Shown here: piece by piece, positions 11,217 through 21,794 of the stretch
Layout: each line of letters starts with the position of its first letter
How positions within the stretch are numbered: the stretch's first letter is position 1
NCBI RefSeq assembly: GCF_963675165.1
Contig: NC_087379.1
Location: forward strand, 4,357,442 to 4,421,441
Direction of reading: 5' to 3'
From: Halichondria panicea
Taxonomy: Eukaryota > Porifera > Demospongiae > Suberitida > Halichondriidae
Length of the DNA stretch: 64,000 nucleotides
Notes under the pieces: generated by a model
The model's database searches: none
Told to the model about the DNA's origin: nothing
What the model saw: only the letters and a program-made list of their open reading frames with translations
Made by a program: the position numbers and the translations under genes

Positions 11217-11940
11217 ATGGAAAGACACATGAAGATGCAAGACGTGATAATTGAGAGTGCTAGAGCAATTGGGATCCATTATTTAAAGCCAGAGCAAATG
11301 AAAGCAATGTATTCAATCATTGGAGGAAAGGACACATTTGTGTCACTGCCAACCGGCTATGGAAAGTCAGTAATCTTTGCTGCATTACCTATGGCCTTTG
11401 ACCAATTGAAAGGTGAACTAAAATTGCTGTATGAGTGTACCTATATATACACCTTTTTCTGTTTTGCAGGAACATCTGGAAGCATTGTACTTTGTATTAG
11501 TCCCCTCACTTCGCTGATGATGGATCAACAAAAAAAGTGTGCAGCTGGAGGATTGACAGTGGAATACGTTGGAGAAGCTCAGACAGACCGTAGTGCTATT
11601 AACAGAGTACTGAAAAGAGAAGCTCAGTTGGTGTTCATCTCCCCAAAGAGCATAATTATTAGCGAAGGGTATTTTTCGAAATAATTATGCTTCTGTCACC
11701 ACCGTATATAAAGAATCTCGTTGCAGTAGTAGTTGATGAAGCCCATTGTGTTAAAACCTGGAGAGATGATTTTCGAGTTGCGAGATTGGAGATTTAAGGA
11801 GCCTCATTCCAGACAATGTCGGTGTTCACGCACTTACTGCTACCTCTACAACAGAAACATTTTACATTGTCAGTAGAAGGTTATGTATAGACGATCCTAC
11901 TTTAATTGCCTCCCCTCCTTTCCGAGACAATATTTCTTAT
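11217..11940 (+). pseudogene. RecQ-type DNA helicase fragment, ATPase lobe 1 only
   Basis: It starts at ATG 11217 with a Q-like motif (YLKPEQMKAM), then Walker A (LPTGYGKS), motif Ia (ISPLTSLMMDQQ), and after a frameshift near 11690 Walker B as DEAHCVKTW. A second frameshift near 11795 leads to the motif III stretch ALTATST and ends near RDNISY. A 57-bp GT-AG intron at 11413-11469 fits the phase (it joins K and G of the LKGTSG junction), so this is not a processed retrocopy. The second RecA lobe, RQC and HRDC regions are absent. RecQ helicases unwind DNA 3' to 5'. Several sponge and cnidarian transposon-linked genes look like this, so it may be transposon cargo (inference). Confidence 0.75.
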
Positions 11941-11949
11941 GGTTCTTAT

Positions 11950-12065
11950 TTTAATGGTTGCTGCTGACACGTACACCGGTGGAATGGTTGCTGCTGACGC
12001 TGATGGAATGGTTGCTACTGACACTGGTGGAATAGTTGGTACTGAAACAGATGATGGAATGGGTG
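11950..12065. repeat. Minisatellite of about 27-30 bp units
   Basis: About four imperfect units of GGAATGGTTGCTGCTGAC-type sequence. Open frames on both strands here (Pro/Val/Ile-rich on minus, Asp/Gly-rich on plus) are products of the repeat. Confidence 0.6.
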
Positions 12066-12116
12066 GTGTGGGGGGTTCCTGCATAACTCTACTTCTTTTT
12101 GGCGGTGGTGGTTAAG

Positions 12117-12401
12117 TTATCTTCTGCATGTCTTGAAAGCAGACCATTTATTAGCTCTGCATGTTGCTTCCTTCTTTACCTTGCATAGCTTTTCTTGTTG
12201 AGCATGGACATTCTTCAGTTGTTTCTCGCACTGGTGACACAATATACTGTCACTAGCACTAGTTTCAGGGATGCAATGCAGAGGTACTGGAAGGAGCTGC
12301 ACAAGTACTTCTCTTGCTTCAGAACAGCTATGACCATTGAGCTTCTTTCGCCTTCGGTTGTCCAGAGACTCATTCGCACACAAACAGCAGTAGAGGCCCA
12401 T
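12117..12401 (-). CDS. Small Cys-rich zinc-finger-like ORF, unrecognised
   Basis: A 94-codon frame starting MGLYCCLC. It has CxxC at residues 6-9, a middle HSC, and a second CxxC (CHQC) near residue 55, followed by a basic helix (KNVHAQQEKLCKVKKE). The spacing is reminiscent of a ZAD-like dimerisation domain, a treble-clef zinc fold found at the N-terminus of some DNA-binding proteins. That is an analogy from pattern only. It is adjacent to the broken helicase on the opposite strand. It could be the first exon of a transposon-derived gene, but I found no matching donor site at its end. Confidence 0.35.
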   Translation of the reverse strand: MGLYCCLCANESLDNRRRKKLNGHSCSEAREVLVQLLPVPLHCIPETSASDSILCHQCEKQLKNVHAQQEKLCKVKKEATCRANKWSAFKTCRR

Positions 12402-13230
12402 ATCTAGCTACTTTTTTGTGATGCAATAGCTTACGTAACAGTTTACACAGCAGGCCACAACGGCCCACAAGGCACTTGACAAGCGGTTTCACACCCCAAG
12501 AAAATCTTGGGGTGTCTGCACGAACTGTTCATTGCAAGTTCACCCGACCATATACGAAGTATGGGAGGGCGTGGCCAGACTATGCAGCAAGCTGGACATG
12601 GACTTGGAACTGGAAGTTTGCAAGCACTAGAGCTAGCTATACCTTAGGCTTAGCTAGATGATCTACTAGTCTAGATTGTGTGTTCAGATTCTATCCTATT
12701 CTATCAGACTACTATCACCTTTTCTTGTGTCTTTCTACATGCTATAGTCTATACAGGTTAGATCAAGAATAGCTTAGTCATCATTATCATATAGCAGGTA
12801 GCTACTGCCACCAGAGCTGGCCACGCTGGTTCTCTGATCTGACTTGCAGCACAGCTTGGTGGTTGTCTCAGTACAGTCTTATTAAAACTCTGAATGCGTG
12901 GGAGAATACCTTACGTCACGATTGTGGGCTACATATCGCCCACGTTCATAAAAATCCTTGTGGATCACGCGATTTCCCAAACCAGGCCTTACTTTTTCTT
13001 TAACTGTACGCCCATTTCTTTCTTTGCTGCCTCACTATGTCTTTCTATGATTTATGGATGAACAGTGACAACAGCAAGAAAAAGTAAGGCCTGGGAACGA
13101 GGCTACTCTGGTGCCATGCTGCAAATTCAATGTAAAATGTCACGTGACACTACTTCCGTTTCCAATCCCTCTCCCTATTCAATGACTAGCTAAAAATTAG
13201 CCAATAGCACCTGCAAAGCATGCATGCATG

Positions 13231-13342
13231 GTGTTATCAAACTCTGCACTTTAATAGTCAGCAAGAGAGCTTGGTCATGTAACACAGTATCAAGTCATAT
13301 GACCAAGCTCTCTTGCTGACTAAGTGCAGAGTTTGATATGAG
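13231..13342. repeat. Long hairpin with about 40-bp arms
   Basis: The left arm (13236-13278) and right arm (13299-13338) pair over about 40 bp, for example GTCAGCAAGAGAGCTTGGTC with GACCAAGCTCTCTTGCTGAC. There is one 4-nt bulge and a loop of about 20 nt. It could be a foldback element or the source of a structured RNA. I see no nearby copy of it. Confidence 0.7.
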
Positions 13343-13835
13343 CTGCTTACCCATAGACTCAGAGCATGTCTGAGGCTACAAGCATAGATACCATCTATAC
13401 TGCAAGTTATAAGTGGGAGCCCCATATCGCTGGAGAGGCCTCAAAGCGCTAGTGAAATAGGGCCGTGGGGGGCCCCGAAATTGGGGGGAGCCCCATATCG
13501 CTTCTACACCGGTACCGTGGCCTGCATTGTATTACATAATCCAATTTTCAATGACTTTGTTCCTGGATTGGTAATAATCTACTATAAATTATATCAGTTT
13601 TCCATGGGAATCGTGACTTCGGTCACGAATGTCAGTGCTATGCATGAGTATAATAATTATCATAAAATGTATAGGGCATACTGAGTGCAGGGATCGAATT
13701 CATACATACAAGTAGCACCATGGTATAATTATGCCCCGGTGCGCATGCGCAAGCGAGATATACGGTAGTGTGTGTGTGTGTGTGTGTAGTTAGGCTGCTA
13801 CAGCTGCTTAAGGATCAATTTATAGGCTTCTAGTC

Positions 13836-14594
13836 TAGCCTCGATTCCAGGCCGCTTGAACAAGGCGGCCTGGTATACCTTGTATGCGCATGCGCGAAAT
13901 AATTGACAACAATTTCATCATACAAATTGTAAAAAAACGGACAAAGTTACAAAAGGGAATAATATGTATGACAATGTGACCACAATGGCAGCTTTCAGAG
14001 ACACTAATCAAAGTAGAATAATTATGCTGCAGCAGTGTTGCTTCTTCTAGCTCTGTTTATCAAAGAGACAGTTTAAGAAAGCCTCCCAGACAGCTAGAGC
14101 TGCCAGCTAGGAAGAGTGGTGGACTCTTTAATACATCAGTAGATCTTGAGTGAATAACTTTCTGAGTGTCGAGTTAAAGCTTATTAAAAGCTTTCAAGAG
14201 TAATCATTAGCTTCTTTATCTTCAGCAATGACTTCTTCTCGAACATAAAGGCAAGATTTAGTAGCAGAACACTTGCCTGGTCTATATTACCACAGCCTCA
14301 TCAGGGGACCCACAGGAACACATCATGCCTTTCCTATAACATCTGTAGCCTTACAGTGTAGGGTGTCGTTAAGTAGAGACTTGGCTTGATACAATAAAGG
14401 GCGTAAGAACTCAGTCATCTTTGCACAATACTTCTATGTAACGGACTGTAAAATCAGAATACAAATAGTATACGGTTTATTTTACTGACAGTATCCACAA
14501 ATACACGGATTACCCCCTTTTTGGGGTAATGTACACGCATGCGCATACAAGGTATACCAGGCCGCCTTGTTCAAGCGGCCTGGAATCGAGGCTA
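13836..14594. mobile_element. 759-bp MITE with 59-bp perfect TIRs
   Basis: The first and last 59 bp are perfect reverse complements (start TAGCCTCGATTCCAGGCCGC, inner end GCGCATGCG). Each TIR contains its own palindrome CCAGGCCGC...GCGGCCTGG. The interior has no transposase-like frame, so it would need a transposase supplied elsewhere. Shorter relatives are dispersed through the window. Confidence 0.85.
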
Positions 14595-14771
14595 CTTCTA
14601 GTCATGTTTTCTTGAATTATAATTCTTGGATTTTCAAAATAAAGCTTCGTTCTCGAGTTTTACCTAGTTTTGCTAGCTTACTTGGAATGCCATTGCAGCT
14701 TTTTCAGAAGAGTTCATAGTAAAACTTGTTCACCGAGTGTTGCTACTCTCATAGGTGCCAACTGTCCCGGA

Positions 14772-15087
14772 TAGGCCTGTGTCAAATATTCACCTATTAT
14801 TCAAATTTTTTATTCGCACTTGATCAGTCTATTATTCAACTTCATCAACCCTATTATTCAAATTATTCAACATACACAGCAGTAAAATAAAACACCTATA
14901 AATTAAACATGTAATAGCACCAAAGAATGGGATTAAAAGTCATTACTTTTCAAAAATGTGGGCATGTTCTGAGCTACTGCGCATGTGCAACTCCATGAAA
15001 TCATTAAAGTATTTTCACAGTACCCAAATTGACTGCGGTGCCTATTATTATTCAAAAAATTATTCAGGAATATTTGGCACAGGCCTA
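14772..15087. repeat. MITE-like element, second copy of the 8452 family
   Basis: About 316 bp with termini TAGGCCTGTGTCAAATATT and AATATTTGGCACAGGCCTA. The interior matches 8452-8828, including ATGTGGGC(A/G)TGTTCTGAGC. Confidence 0.8.
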
Positions 15088-15090
15088 GCC

Positions 15091-15136
15091 TCGAATCCAG
15101 GCCGATTAAAATAATCGGCCTGGTCTCGAGGCTAGC
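15091..15136. repeat. Palindrome of the CCAGGCCG family
   Basis: GCCTCGAATCCAGGCCGATT pairs with AATCGGCCTGGTCTCGAGGC around an AAAT loop. It sits directly against the end of the 14772-15087 element. Confidence 0.8.
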
Positions 15137-16433
15137 ACAGGCCTAGCGCATTTGGAGGCTCTGCCTGTATCCCGTACTAGTTGGGCGGAGTCCAACCAAC
15201 TCCCACGCAGTTGGTTGGACTCCGCCCAACTATTTTAATACCTGAAATGTCCCGGATTTTCAAGGTTGCTGCTCCTGAGCTGGGATAATGCACTGGCACT
15301 GGTGTTGTGTTAGCCTCTTTCACCGGCCTTCAAGAAAGTGCGGCCTGGGATCGAGGCTAGTTTTGTGTCGACCATCACTGTGAGTTACAAAATGTATAGC
15401 TAGTGGAATGGTGAATTTAAGTTCATACTAATTTGTATACAGGAGCAAAACGGAACCTTCCCCTCCAACCCCCGTCGTACTCCTCCTAGCTGATGGGTGC
15501 GAACTCTTTGAAAGAGGATGCCCCAGTGCCACTCGTGTCCTTCCCAAGGGGCCGATCTTATAAAACTACTGACGTGGAATGGCTCTTTCAACACTTGTGG
15601 TTGCTATCCTGACCAGTGATGTCAGGATTCTACTGTATCTTGATGCACTGTGAACACACAATCTATGTTATGCCACCTGAAGGCTTAGCAGGCATATCCA
15701 ACGCAGTGTCTTTCTGGAAGCTCTTGTTTGAGATCTTCGCTTCTAAACATCTGCATTTATTATGGACGCAGTACTGCTGTGCACTCTACAGAGTATTAAT
15801 TTTTAGTGTCATATCATTATATCACTGTATTTTTAGCCAACTGTTGAACTGAAGATTTTGCATAGCATTCCTCTTGATACTTACCAGTTTCCGGTCACGC
15901 CCAGATACAATCAATACCAGGCCGAGGAGGCGACCTAGCGTTCAATTGGAGACAGGAGACGGATCGGCCTGGGATCGAGGCTAAGTGCAGTGCAGTATTA
16001 TTTATTATAGGAAAAATGCTAGTTGGGCGGAGTCCAACCAACGCTGCGCTCTGGGTTGGGTATCACTACAGTTTTGTTCCACCGGTACTTGAGACAGAGT
16101 ATGAATATTGTTTAATCTTAAGTGGCTGACAACCGCATGGCTCAGGGGTGCAATATAAAGAAATCAATGGATGGCTATTCTAGCTGCCTGGATCTAGCTA
16201 TAGTTGTTTTGGAATTCAAGAAAGACCTCACACTCTTAGAGAAAGTAGAAGAATACTGTAACCTAGATTTATTTCATAATAGTTAGACATCTAGCACAAA
16301 GAGAGGCTATAAGACTACCCCAAGGCTTCTGGAGAAGCTTTTCGAAGACCAAAGAAGGCATACATATCACAGGTTTTGTCCAAACTAATGATCTAATCTT
16401 AGATTGGTAGCACAACAAAACTTAATTAAATGG

Positions 16434-17145
16434 AACCTTGCTGCAACAAATTACAAATTACAAATATCTGGGTCTCACATTATCTGATGATCTGTCCTGG
16501 CACCCTCATATTACTACCATTTGTAACAAAACAAGAAAACTAATTGGTCTACTTTATCGAAGGTTCTCAACCAATGCATCTCCATCCACTCTCTTAAAAC
16601 TACATAAAAGCTTTGTGAGGCCACATATAGATCTATATGGAATATGCTTCAGAAGTATGGAGTCCCCACTATAGAAGAGATATAGAAAACCTGGAAAAAG
16701 TACAGAGATTTGCCATGAGAGTGTGTCTGGGTCAGTGGGATCTAAAGTAGGGAGAACTGCTGTCAGCATCTGGCCTTACAAGTCTGGAGACAAGAAGAGT
16801 AATGTGCCACTTGTACAAAATTTTACATGACATGATAGACTTTCCCAACCCACCGGTTGAAAGAAGAGAGATTATCTACAATAGCCGTTCAGTTAATGGG
16901 CTCTCCCTGGTACCAATTAGATTTCGAACATCAATGTACCAATACTCATTCTTCCCACACGCTGTAACTTTATGGAACAAACTTGTTAGTAAGTACAATA
17001 ATTATAGAAGATATTGTTACTGTCAGTGTGTTTAAATATTTTCTGTTTAGGATGCACTTTACATCTAGCTACTATATAGCTAATTGTGTATATCCTATGC
17101 TATATGCTGAATTATTATAAAAAAACAAAAAACAAAAAAACAACA
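16434..17145 (+). pseudogene. 3' end of a jockey/CR1-type LINE
   Basis: Frame 16438-16674 encodes YLGLTLSDDLSWHPHI and NKTRKLIGLLYRRF, the post-palm part of non-LTR reverse transcriptases. After frameshifts it continues with LEKVQRFAMRVCLGQW, then 16802-17035 (FRTSMYQYSFFPHAVTLWN). The order and motifs are typical of the C-terminal end of jockey/CR1-like LINE ORF2. A further frameshift leads to a tail ending near 17116, followed by an A-rich tract to about 17145. That is the expected 3' end of an element copied by target-primed reverse transcription. It is 5'-truncated and inactive. Confidence 0.8.
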
Positions 17146-17983
17146 TACGTAGATTGGTTGCAGCATGATTATGGGAAAATAAGGTTGTGATTCCAAGAAA
17201 CTAAGCGATTGGGAGTGTAACAAACTTGGGAACAGTACAGCTTTATTGGATGTCAAACAATTTCCAAAAGTTGTCTCTAAAATAATGCTTCTACTTCAGA
17301 AAAATCAGCCTGGAAACGAGGCTATATGAGCAGCTATATTGGACATGCGCATGCTTCTTGTGCATGCATGGTATTTGTAACATGTCTGTGTAATCGTCAA
17401 ATTTGAGTTGATCATGCATGACAAGTTGTTATGAAATGTTGCAAGTTATAAAATATTGACTGCAGCGCAGCTTCCTGTATATCCATTATGTTTACTTGCT
17501 TCACGTAGACATTATAGTAATGTTGGTTACTTCAACTTTATAAACTTCAATGCAGAGCATAAGGACATACCAAGTAGAAACTATACATGCTAATATAAAG
17601 GTATAGCATGCATATACAAAAGGTAGCCCTGAGAGACAAGGAAAAAGACGACAAAAGAACAGTGACAGACAGTTAGTCAGCATAACAAACCATGCATGCA
17701 CATAAATTATAATGAGAACTGAACAATAAAATTAATTATAATGACTATAACACATGATATAAAGGAAACACACAAATTATAATGTAAGTGCCATAATACT
17801 GAAACGACATCAACAATTGTTAGATACTGTTACAAGCATAAGCACAAACATGCTGAGTCTTCTTATTCTAAAGGGGGAAAAGACATAGTAAAACCAAACT
17901 GTTACACTGCTATGTTAACCACATTTCTTTTAGGCATTATTTCAAAACAAACCTTGGTTAATAAAAATGTGTTTTACCTTATA
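17146..17983. other. Intergenic, no gene seen
   Basis: No supported exon on either strand; AT-rich with scattered ATAATTAT motifs. A single CCTGGAAACGAGGCTA repeat terminus lies near 17308. Confidence 0.5.
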
Positions 17984-18181
17984 TCAGGTGTTCTCAGAGC
18001 AATCCTGCCTGAGTATTAGGTTGGAGCAAGCGTGTGGAGAGGCTGTTCCACTCAGTTTGATCTTGCATTCCAGACGAGATGGTGTATGATAACTGGTGTT
18101 CTGTTTAAAGTGAGCTGTTACCCTTGGAAGAGTGGCAGATTCTGTGTAGCTCTCGGGGCTCTCAAGTCTGGATCGAGGAAT
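17984..18181 (-). CDS. Possible terminal exon, Ser/Thr-rich, unrecognised
   Basis: A plausible acceptor (GCACACAG) is followed by a 66-codon open frame to TGA at 17984-17986. The other two frames close quickly. The composition is Ser/Thr/Arg-rich (IPRSRLESPESYTESATLPR). Phase 0 would allow joining to the last clear exon of the Death-ZU5 gene upstream (19487-19651) if that exon ends in its first frame. An alternative 3' end for that gene is given at 19149, and the sequence does not settle the choice. Confidence 0.25.
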   Translation of the reverse strand: MPRSRLESPESYTESATLPRVTAHFKQNTSYHTPSRLECKIKLSGTASPHACSNLILRQDCSENT

Positions 18182-19148
18182 CTGTGTGCATATATAGCGG
18201 TCTTCATTAATACCACAATTATAGTCTGTAAAAAATGGTTTAAAGAATAGAGATTATAATTATGAACATGTATAATTAAAGCTCTATTAATTATAATTGC
18301 AGCAGACTAGACTCATACTAACTAGAGCGAGCTAGTTACAGTTGAACCTCAATTATCCGGAAGAAGCTAAAATTAAACCCTACTCGCACATGGTTGAAAA
18401 CTTTTTGCGCTGCTGATTAGCAGAAGTAGCTAATCAGCTTAGCCTAAAAATAATAGCTTGCTACCTTGATGCATTATGTCCAATATACATTTGTAAGAGC
18501 TCTGGAATCGTTTGCTGATTTTGCATGCAGAGGCTACTCGAGAGTCGTTCCGGTATCCGTATAGTTCAGCCATCCGAATGAGGTGGGGACACCAGGTGTT
18601 CGGATAATCGAGGCTCGAACTGTTACTGTTTATCATGCACAATGATACAAGCCATCAAGTATGCTGTATTCCACACTTGATTTGGGTTACGGCTATAATT
18701 ATGGCAAGTATAGTCTACAGACAGGTTTATAAACATTAGCGTATATGAATTTACATGGCATGTATGGTGGAAGCTTTTAGCATTCCAGGGCCCGCTCGAA
18801 AGGATATGCACTATAGACGGAAATGTGCCAACACATGATTACCGTATATAGAAACTAGAATTAGCATATGCGCTCATAGGGTCAATAGCAGAGCTAGCTC
18901 TATATGCTTATATTTGAGTAATGCGCCTATAATGCAGTCATTTTCGAGCCTCCACCCAGTAACTGGATGTCTCTGTGAGCTAAATGAACAAATTACTAGG
19001 TAAACAACGCAACACAAACTGGATCTATTGGTATATGCAATTCATTTTACAGTTCATTTTACAACTTAAAACATTCATATTGACTACGAACAATTAAAAA
19101 GGGTTCAAGTCCACTTCATCTATGTCTCGTATCAGTCTCTCAGTATGA
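18182..19148. other. Intergenic or intronic, mostly repeat
   Basis: No supported exon. The first half is occupied by the pogo-like MITE at 18336-18622. Confidence 0.45.
18336..18622. repeat. pogo/Tigger-like MITE
   Basis: It begins CAGTTGAACCTCAATTATCC and ends GGATAATCGAGGCTCGAACTG, so the termini are inverted. The shape CAGT...ACCTC...ATTATCCG is the pattern of pogo/Tigger elements. Relatives lie at about 35752-36140 and 42946-43211. The interior is noncoding. Confidence 0.7.
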
Positions 19149-21794
19149 TCAGACAAGGTATAACAACGTGCCCAGAGAGTCCCTCCAGATGGTTATAGGT
19201 ATACCATGCACTGTACAAGCTAGCTAGCTCATCGATGAACAAAATTAGCTGAATCAATTACTATTATCCTTCGTATAATTGGAAAAGCGCTTCAATTCGA
19301 GTACAAAAAACCTGCAGTTGAGCATGCGCTTAATAAAGATACGCTTAATCGAGTAAGCGCTTATAATCTAGTTTCTACGGCATAGATAGGGGATAGTAAA
19401 CATAAAACAACATGGACTGGGATATTGACCCTTTGGATCTCATAATTATAATCATACATGTATTCTTTTTTACCCATGGTACTTACAGTAGTGGAAGATA
19501 TGAAAGATCCTCTCAAATTCTTTGATAACGTAGTCAAACAAGAGATCGTTAGTGAACTTTGAAAAAATGGCTTGGGGCTGTGTTCCAGTAGAGTCAACTC
19601 GACCTCACCATAGCGGACAAACTGATCCGAGGGATACTTGCTGTCAATCATCTGAAACAAAATATCAGCAGCTATATGTATATATATAATATAAATAATG
19701 TTATTATTATACCGCATAGCAGGTTATTTTCGTATGGTGGAAATTTCGTATTGTAGAACATCATGCGAACATTTTCTACCACAATAGGTAAACGTCACTA
19801 TCCTGAGCTTTACGAATATTTAAATGGTATAGTTCACACACCAACGAAAATTACCCGCTATACGGTGTATAATTCTAGTGCTGAAATGCATGCGCGATAA
19901 TTGTAAGAAAAAATCAGCAAAACGCCTTAATTCACAAGTGCTATTATAATGCATCTCTTATCTAGCAGGATAAAAAAAACTGTACCTGCATAATAGGATC
20001 CACCTTCTTCACAACCACAATATGCATTTCATATTCACCATCACCAACTGAATGAACCAAAGCTCGCAGATAGTACTTGCTTCTTGAATTGCTGTTTGCA
20101 AATATGAAATACCTCGACCAAGGCTTCACAATACCAACCAGGTAGCCATGTCTTGAGCTTAGACAGGGCAAGCGTATCATTCCAGAAAGAGAAGAAATAG
20201 TTTTAATTGCACTCATTTTATCTGTGCACAAATAAAGTTTGTACGGCAAGGATTTCGTTGGTAGCTGAGTGACAACAAATCGCAACTTTGTGTTCTGAGA
20301 GTAGTCTTTAACAACACAAGCACAGTGCTGAAGCTCCATCCAAACATCACAGCTGGTAGTTTCCTCATCAGTATTGAAGCCGATATAGTAGAGTGCAGTA
20401 ACTAGCTCTGTGTTGTCCGGCAGCACAATGTGACCAGCCCCAACTACACCCACAGTAAATGTTGTAGCTGTGTTGAATGTCAACTTGAGTCCTTTCCATG
20501 AAAATTCAATATTGTTTGAATCAACGTTGGATTCCTGGGCGATTAGTTCAAGTCCATGGGTCGTGAAAGAGCTAGGGAGTTGGAGAGGCTTAGGTGGAAG
20601 TAGTGGTGACCTCGGGATAATACAACTGGTTACTTTATCGATTACTTCATCCAGAGTAGCTATTCATGTATAAACAGAAACATTACCATTATAACACATG
20701 CACAGGACAATTCCTTTATACAAAACGTATTTAATAGAGATTACGAATTCTATGCAGTGCTTTATGCAATAGATATAGCATGAAACCAGAGAAGGGAGGA
20801 CACAATTAACCTTAGGCACTTAATTAACTTCTTAGAAAATTACATGTTTTCTTTCTTTACAACTTATTGGATACGCCCACTCATGTGACCAAAGCTGGAT
20901 TGCCTCATGAGTGAGCGTGTCCAACATATGGAGAACGTTAATTAAAAGGTCGTGTAATATGCCTAGTCCTCCCTCCTCCGGCATGAGAATCTACAACACA
21001 CGCAGCAAAAGTTACATGTTTTATATCACGATGACCCTTACCAAGGGTTGATTGACAGAGGCCCATTTTTCTCAGAGCACGTTTCTTTTCTACTGGGAGA
21101 GGTATTGATGTTATAGCTTCTAGTAGCACATCAATTGATGCATAGTTGCCCTTCATACTTCTCCATTTGCGAAAAAATTGAAAAATTTGCTCCGTAAGAT
21201 CTTTTTCGTTATCGCACTCGATTGCATCGATTTCAGTCTCTTCAAAGTCCAATTTTCTTGCTAGTGGTTTCCAGTGCCTGCCAATAATTGTGCTGACTTG
21301 CTTTATAAGTTCATCTAGTGAACCTGTGCATACATGTATAAAATTGCAAATTAGCCTGTATATTTCAAGAGACTATAAGGGTTGTCTATAGTGAGCTCTG
21401 AAAGTTTTCATCGGCTGAAACATTCATTATTTTTAACTGTCTATTTGGATGGAAATATACAAACAATTATATGCACCATGCAAATACAATCAACACTGTT
21501 CATAAAAGGCAATTTCTGAAAATTATGCACCAACTAACGTTCAGTGGTGGAAGGGATAGTTTCCTCTCCCCAGTCGTACGAACTCAGATCAAATGGATCC
21601 AAGTATTCTAGGTTACGATACAACCATACAGCATAGGCAACCAGCATGAGAGTCAGACTCAATAAACTGTACAGAGCATGATTTGCCAGGTAGAAAAGAA
21701 AGAGGATAACCAGATCACTTCGCAAAGCTAAGTACAGAGTATAATGCACCAGGCAGAAACAGCACACAGCACAGCAACACTGGAGCTTGGACAT
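19149..21794 (-). CDS. Membrane-anchored Death-ZU5 protein, short paralogue
   Basis: Exons read right to left: 21539-21794 (ATG at 21794), 21042-21323, 19986-20659, 19487-19651 and probably 19149-19210. Exon 1 is Cys-rich (CCCAVCCFC) with hydrophobic helices (HALYSLLSLTLMLVAYAVWL), a likely membrane anchor. Exon 2 is a Death domain (IIGRHWKPLARKL, FEETEIDAIE). Exon 3 is a ZU5 domain plus the start of UPA (FSWKGLKLTF, VWMELQHCACV, YYLRALVHSV). ZU5-UPA-Death proteins act in apoptosis and innate signalling (UNC5, PIDD, ankyrin families). A run of six T residues in exon 4 marks a frame change to FTNDLLFDYVIKEFERI, so either one base is wrong or the gene is damaged. No C-terminal Death domain was found. 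The nearest relative is the gene at 24699-31340. Confidence 0.7.
19711..19868. repeat. MITE-like element, TIR 'ACCGTATAGCGGGTAATTTTCG'
   Basis: Termini ACCGCATAGCAGGTTATTTTCG and CGAAAATTACCCGCTATACGG are inverted over about 158 bp. It lies in an intron of the short Death-ZU5 gene. Relatives are at 30797-30908 and 54614-54815. Confidence 0.75.
20863..20932. repeat. Short hairpin repeat
   Basis: TTGGATACGCCCACTCATG pairs with CATGAGTGAGCGTGTCCAA around a loop of about 20 nt. It lies in an intron of the short Death-ZU5 gene. Confidence 0.6.

Larger units (their letters stand above)
12402..16433. other. Intergenic, repeats only
   Basis: No supported exon. It contains a long hairpin at 13231-13342, GC-rich repeat copies at 13405-13515, a 759-bp MITE at 13836-14594, a MITE at 14772-15087, and palindromes at 15091-15136, 15312-15360 and 15915-15983. 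A GT-run lies at about 13770-13787. Confidence 0.5.
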
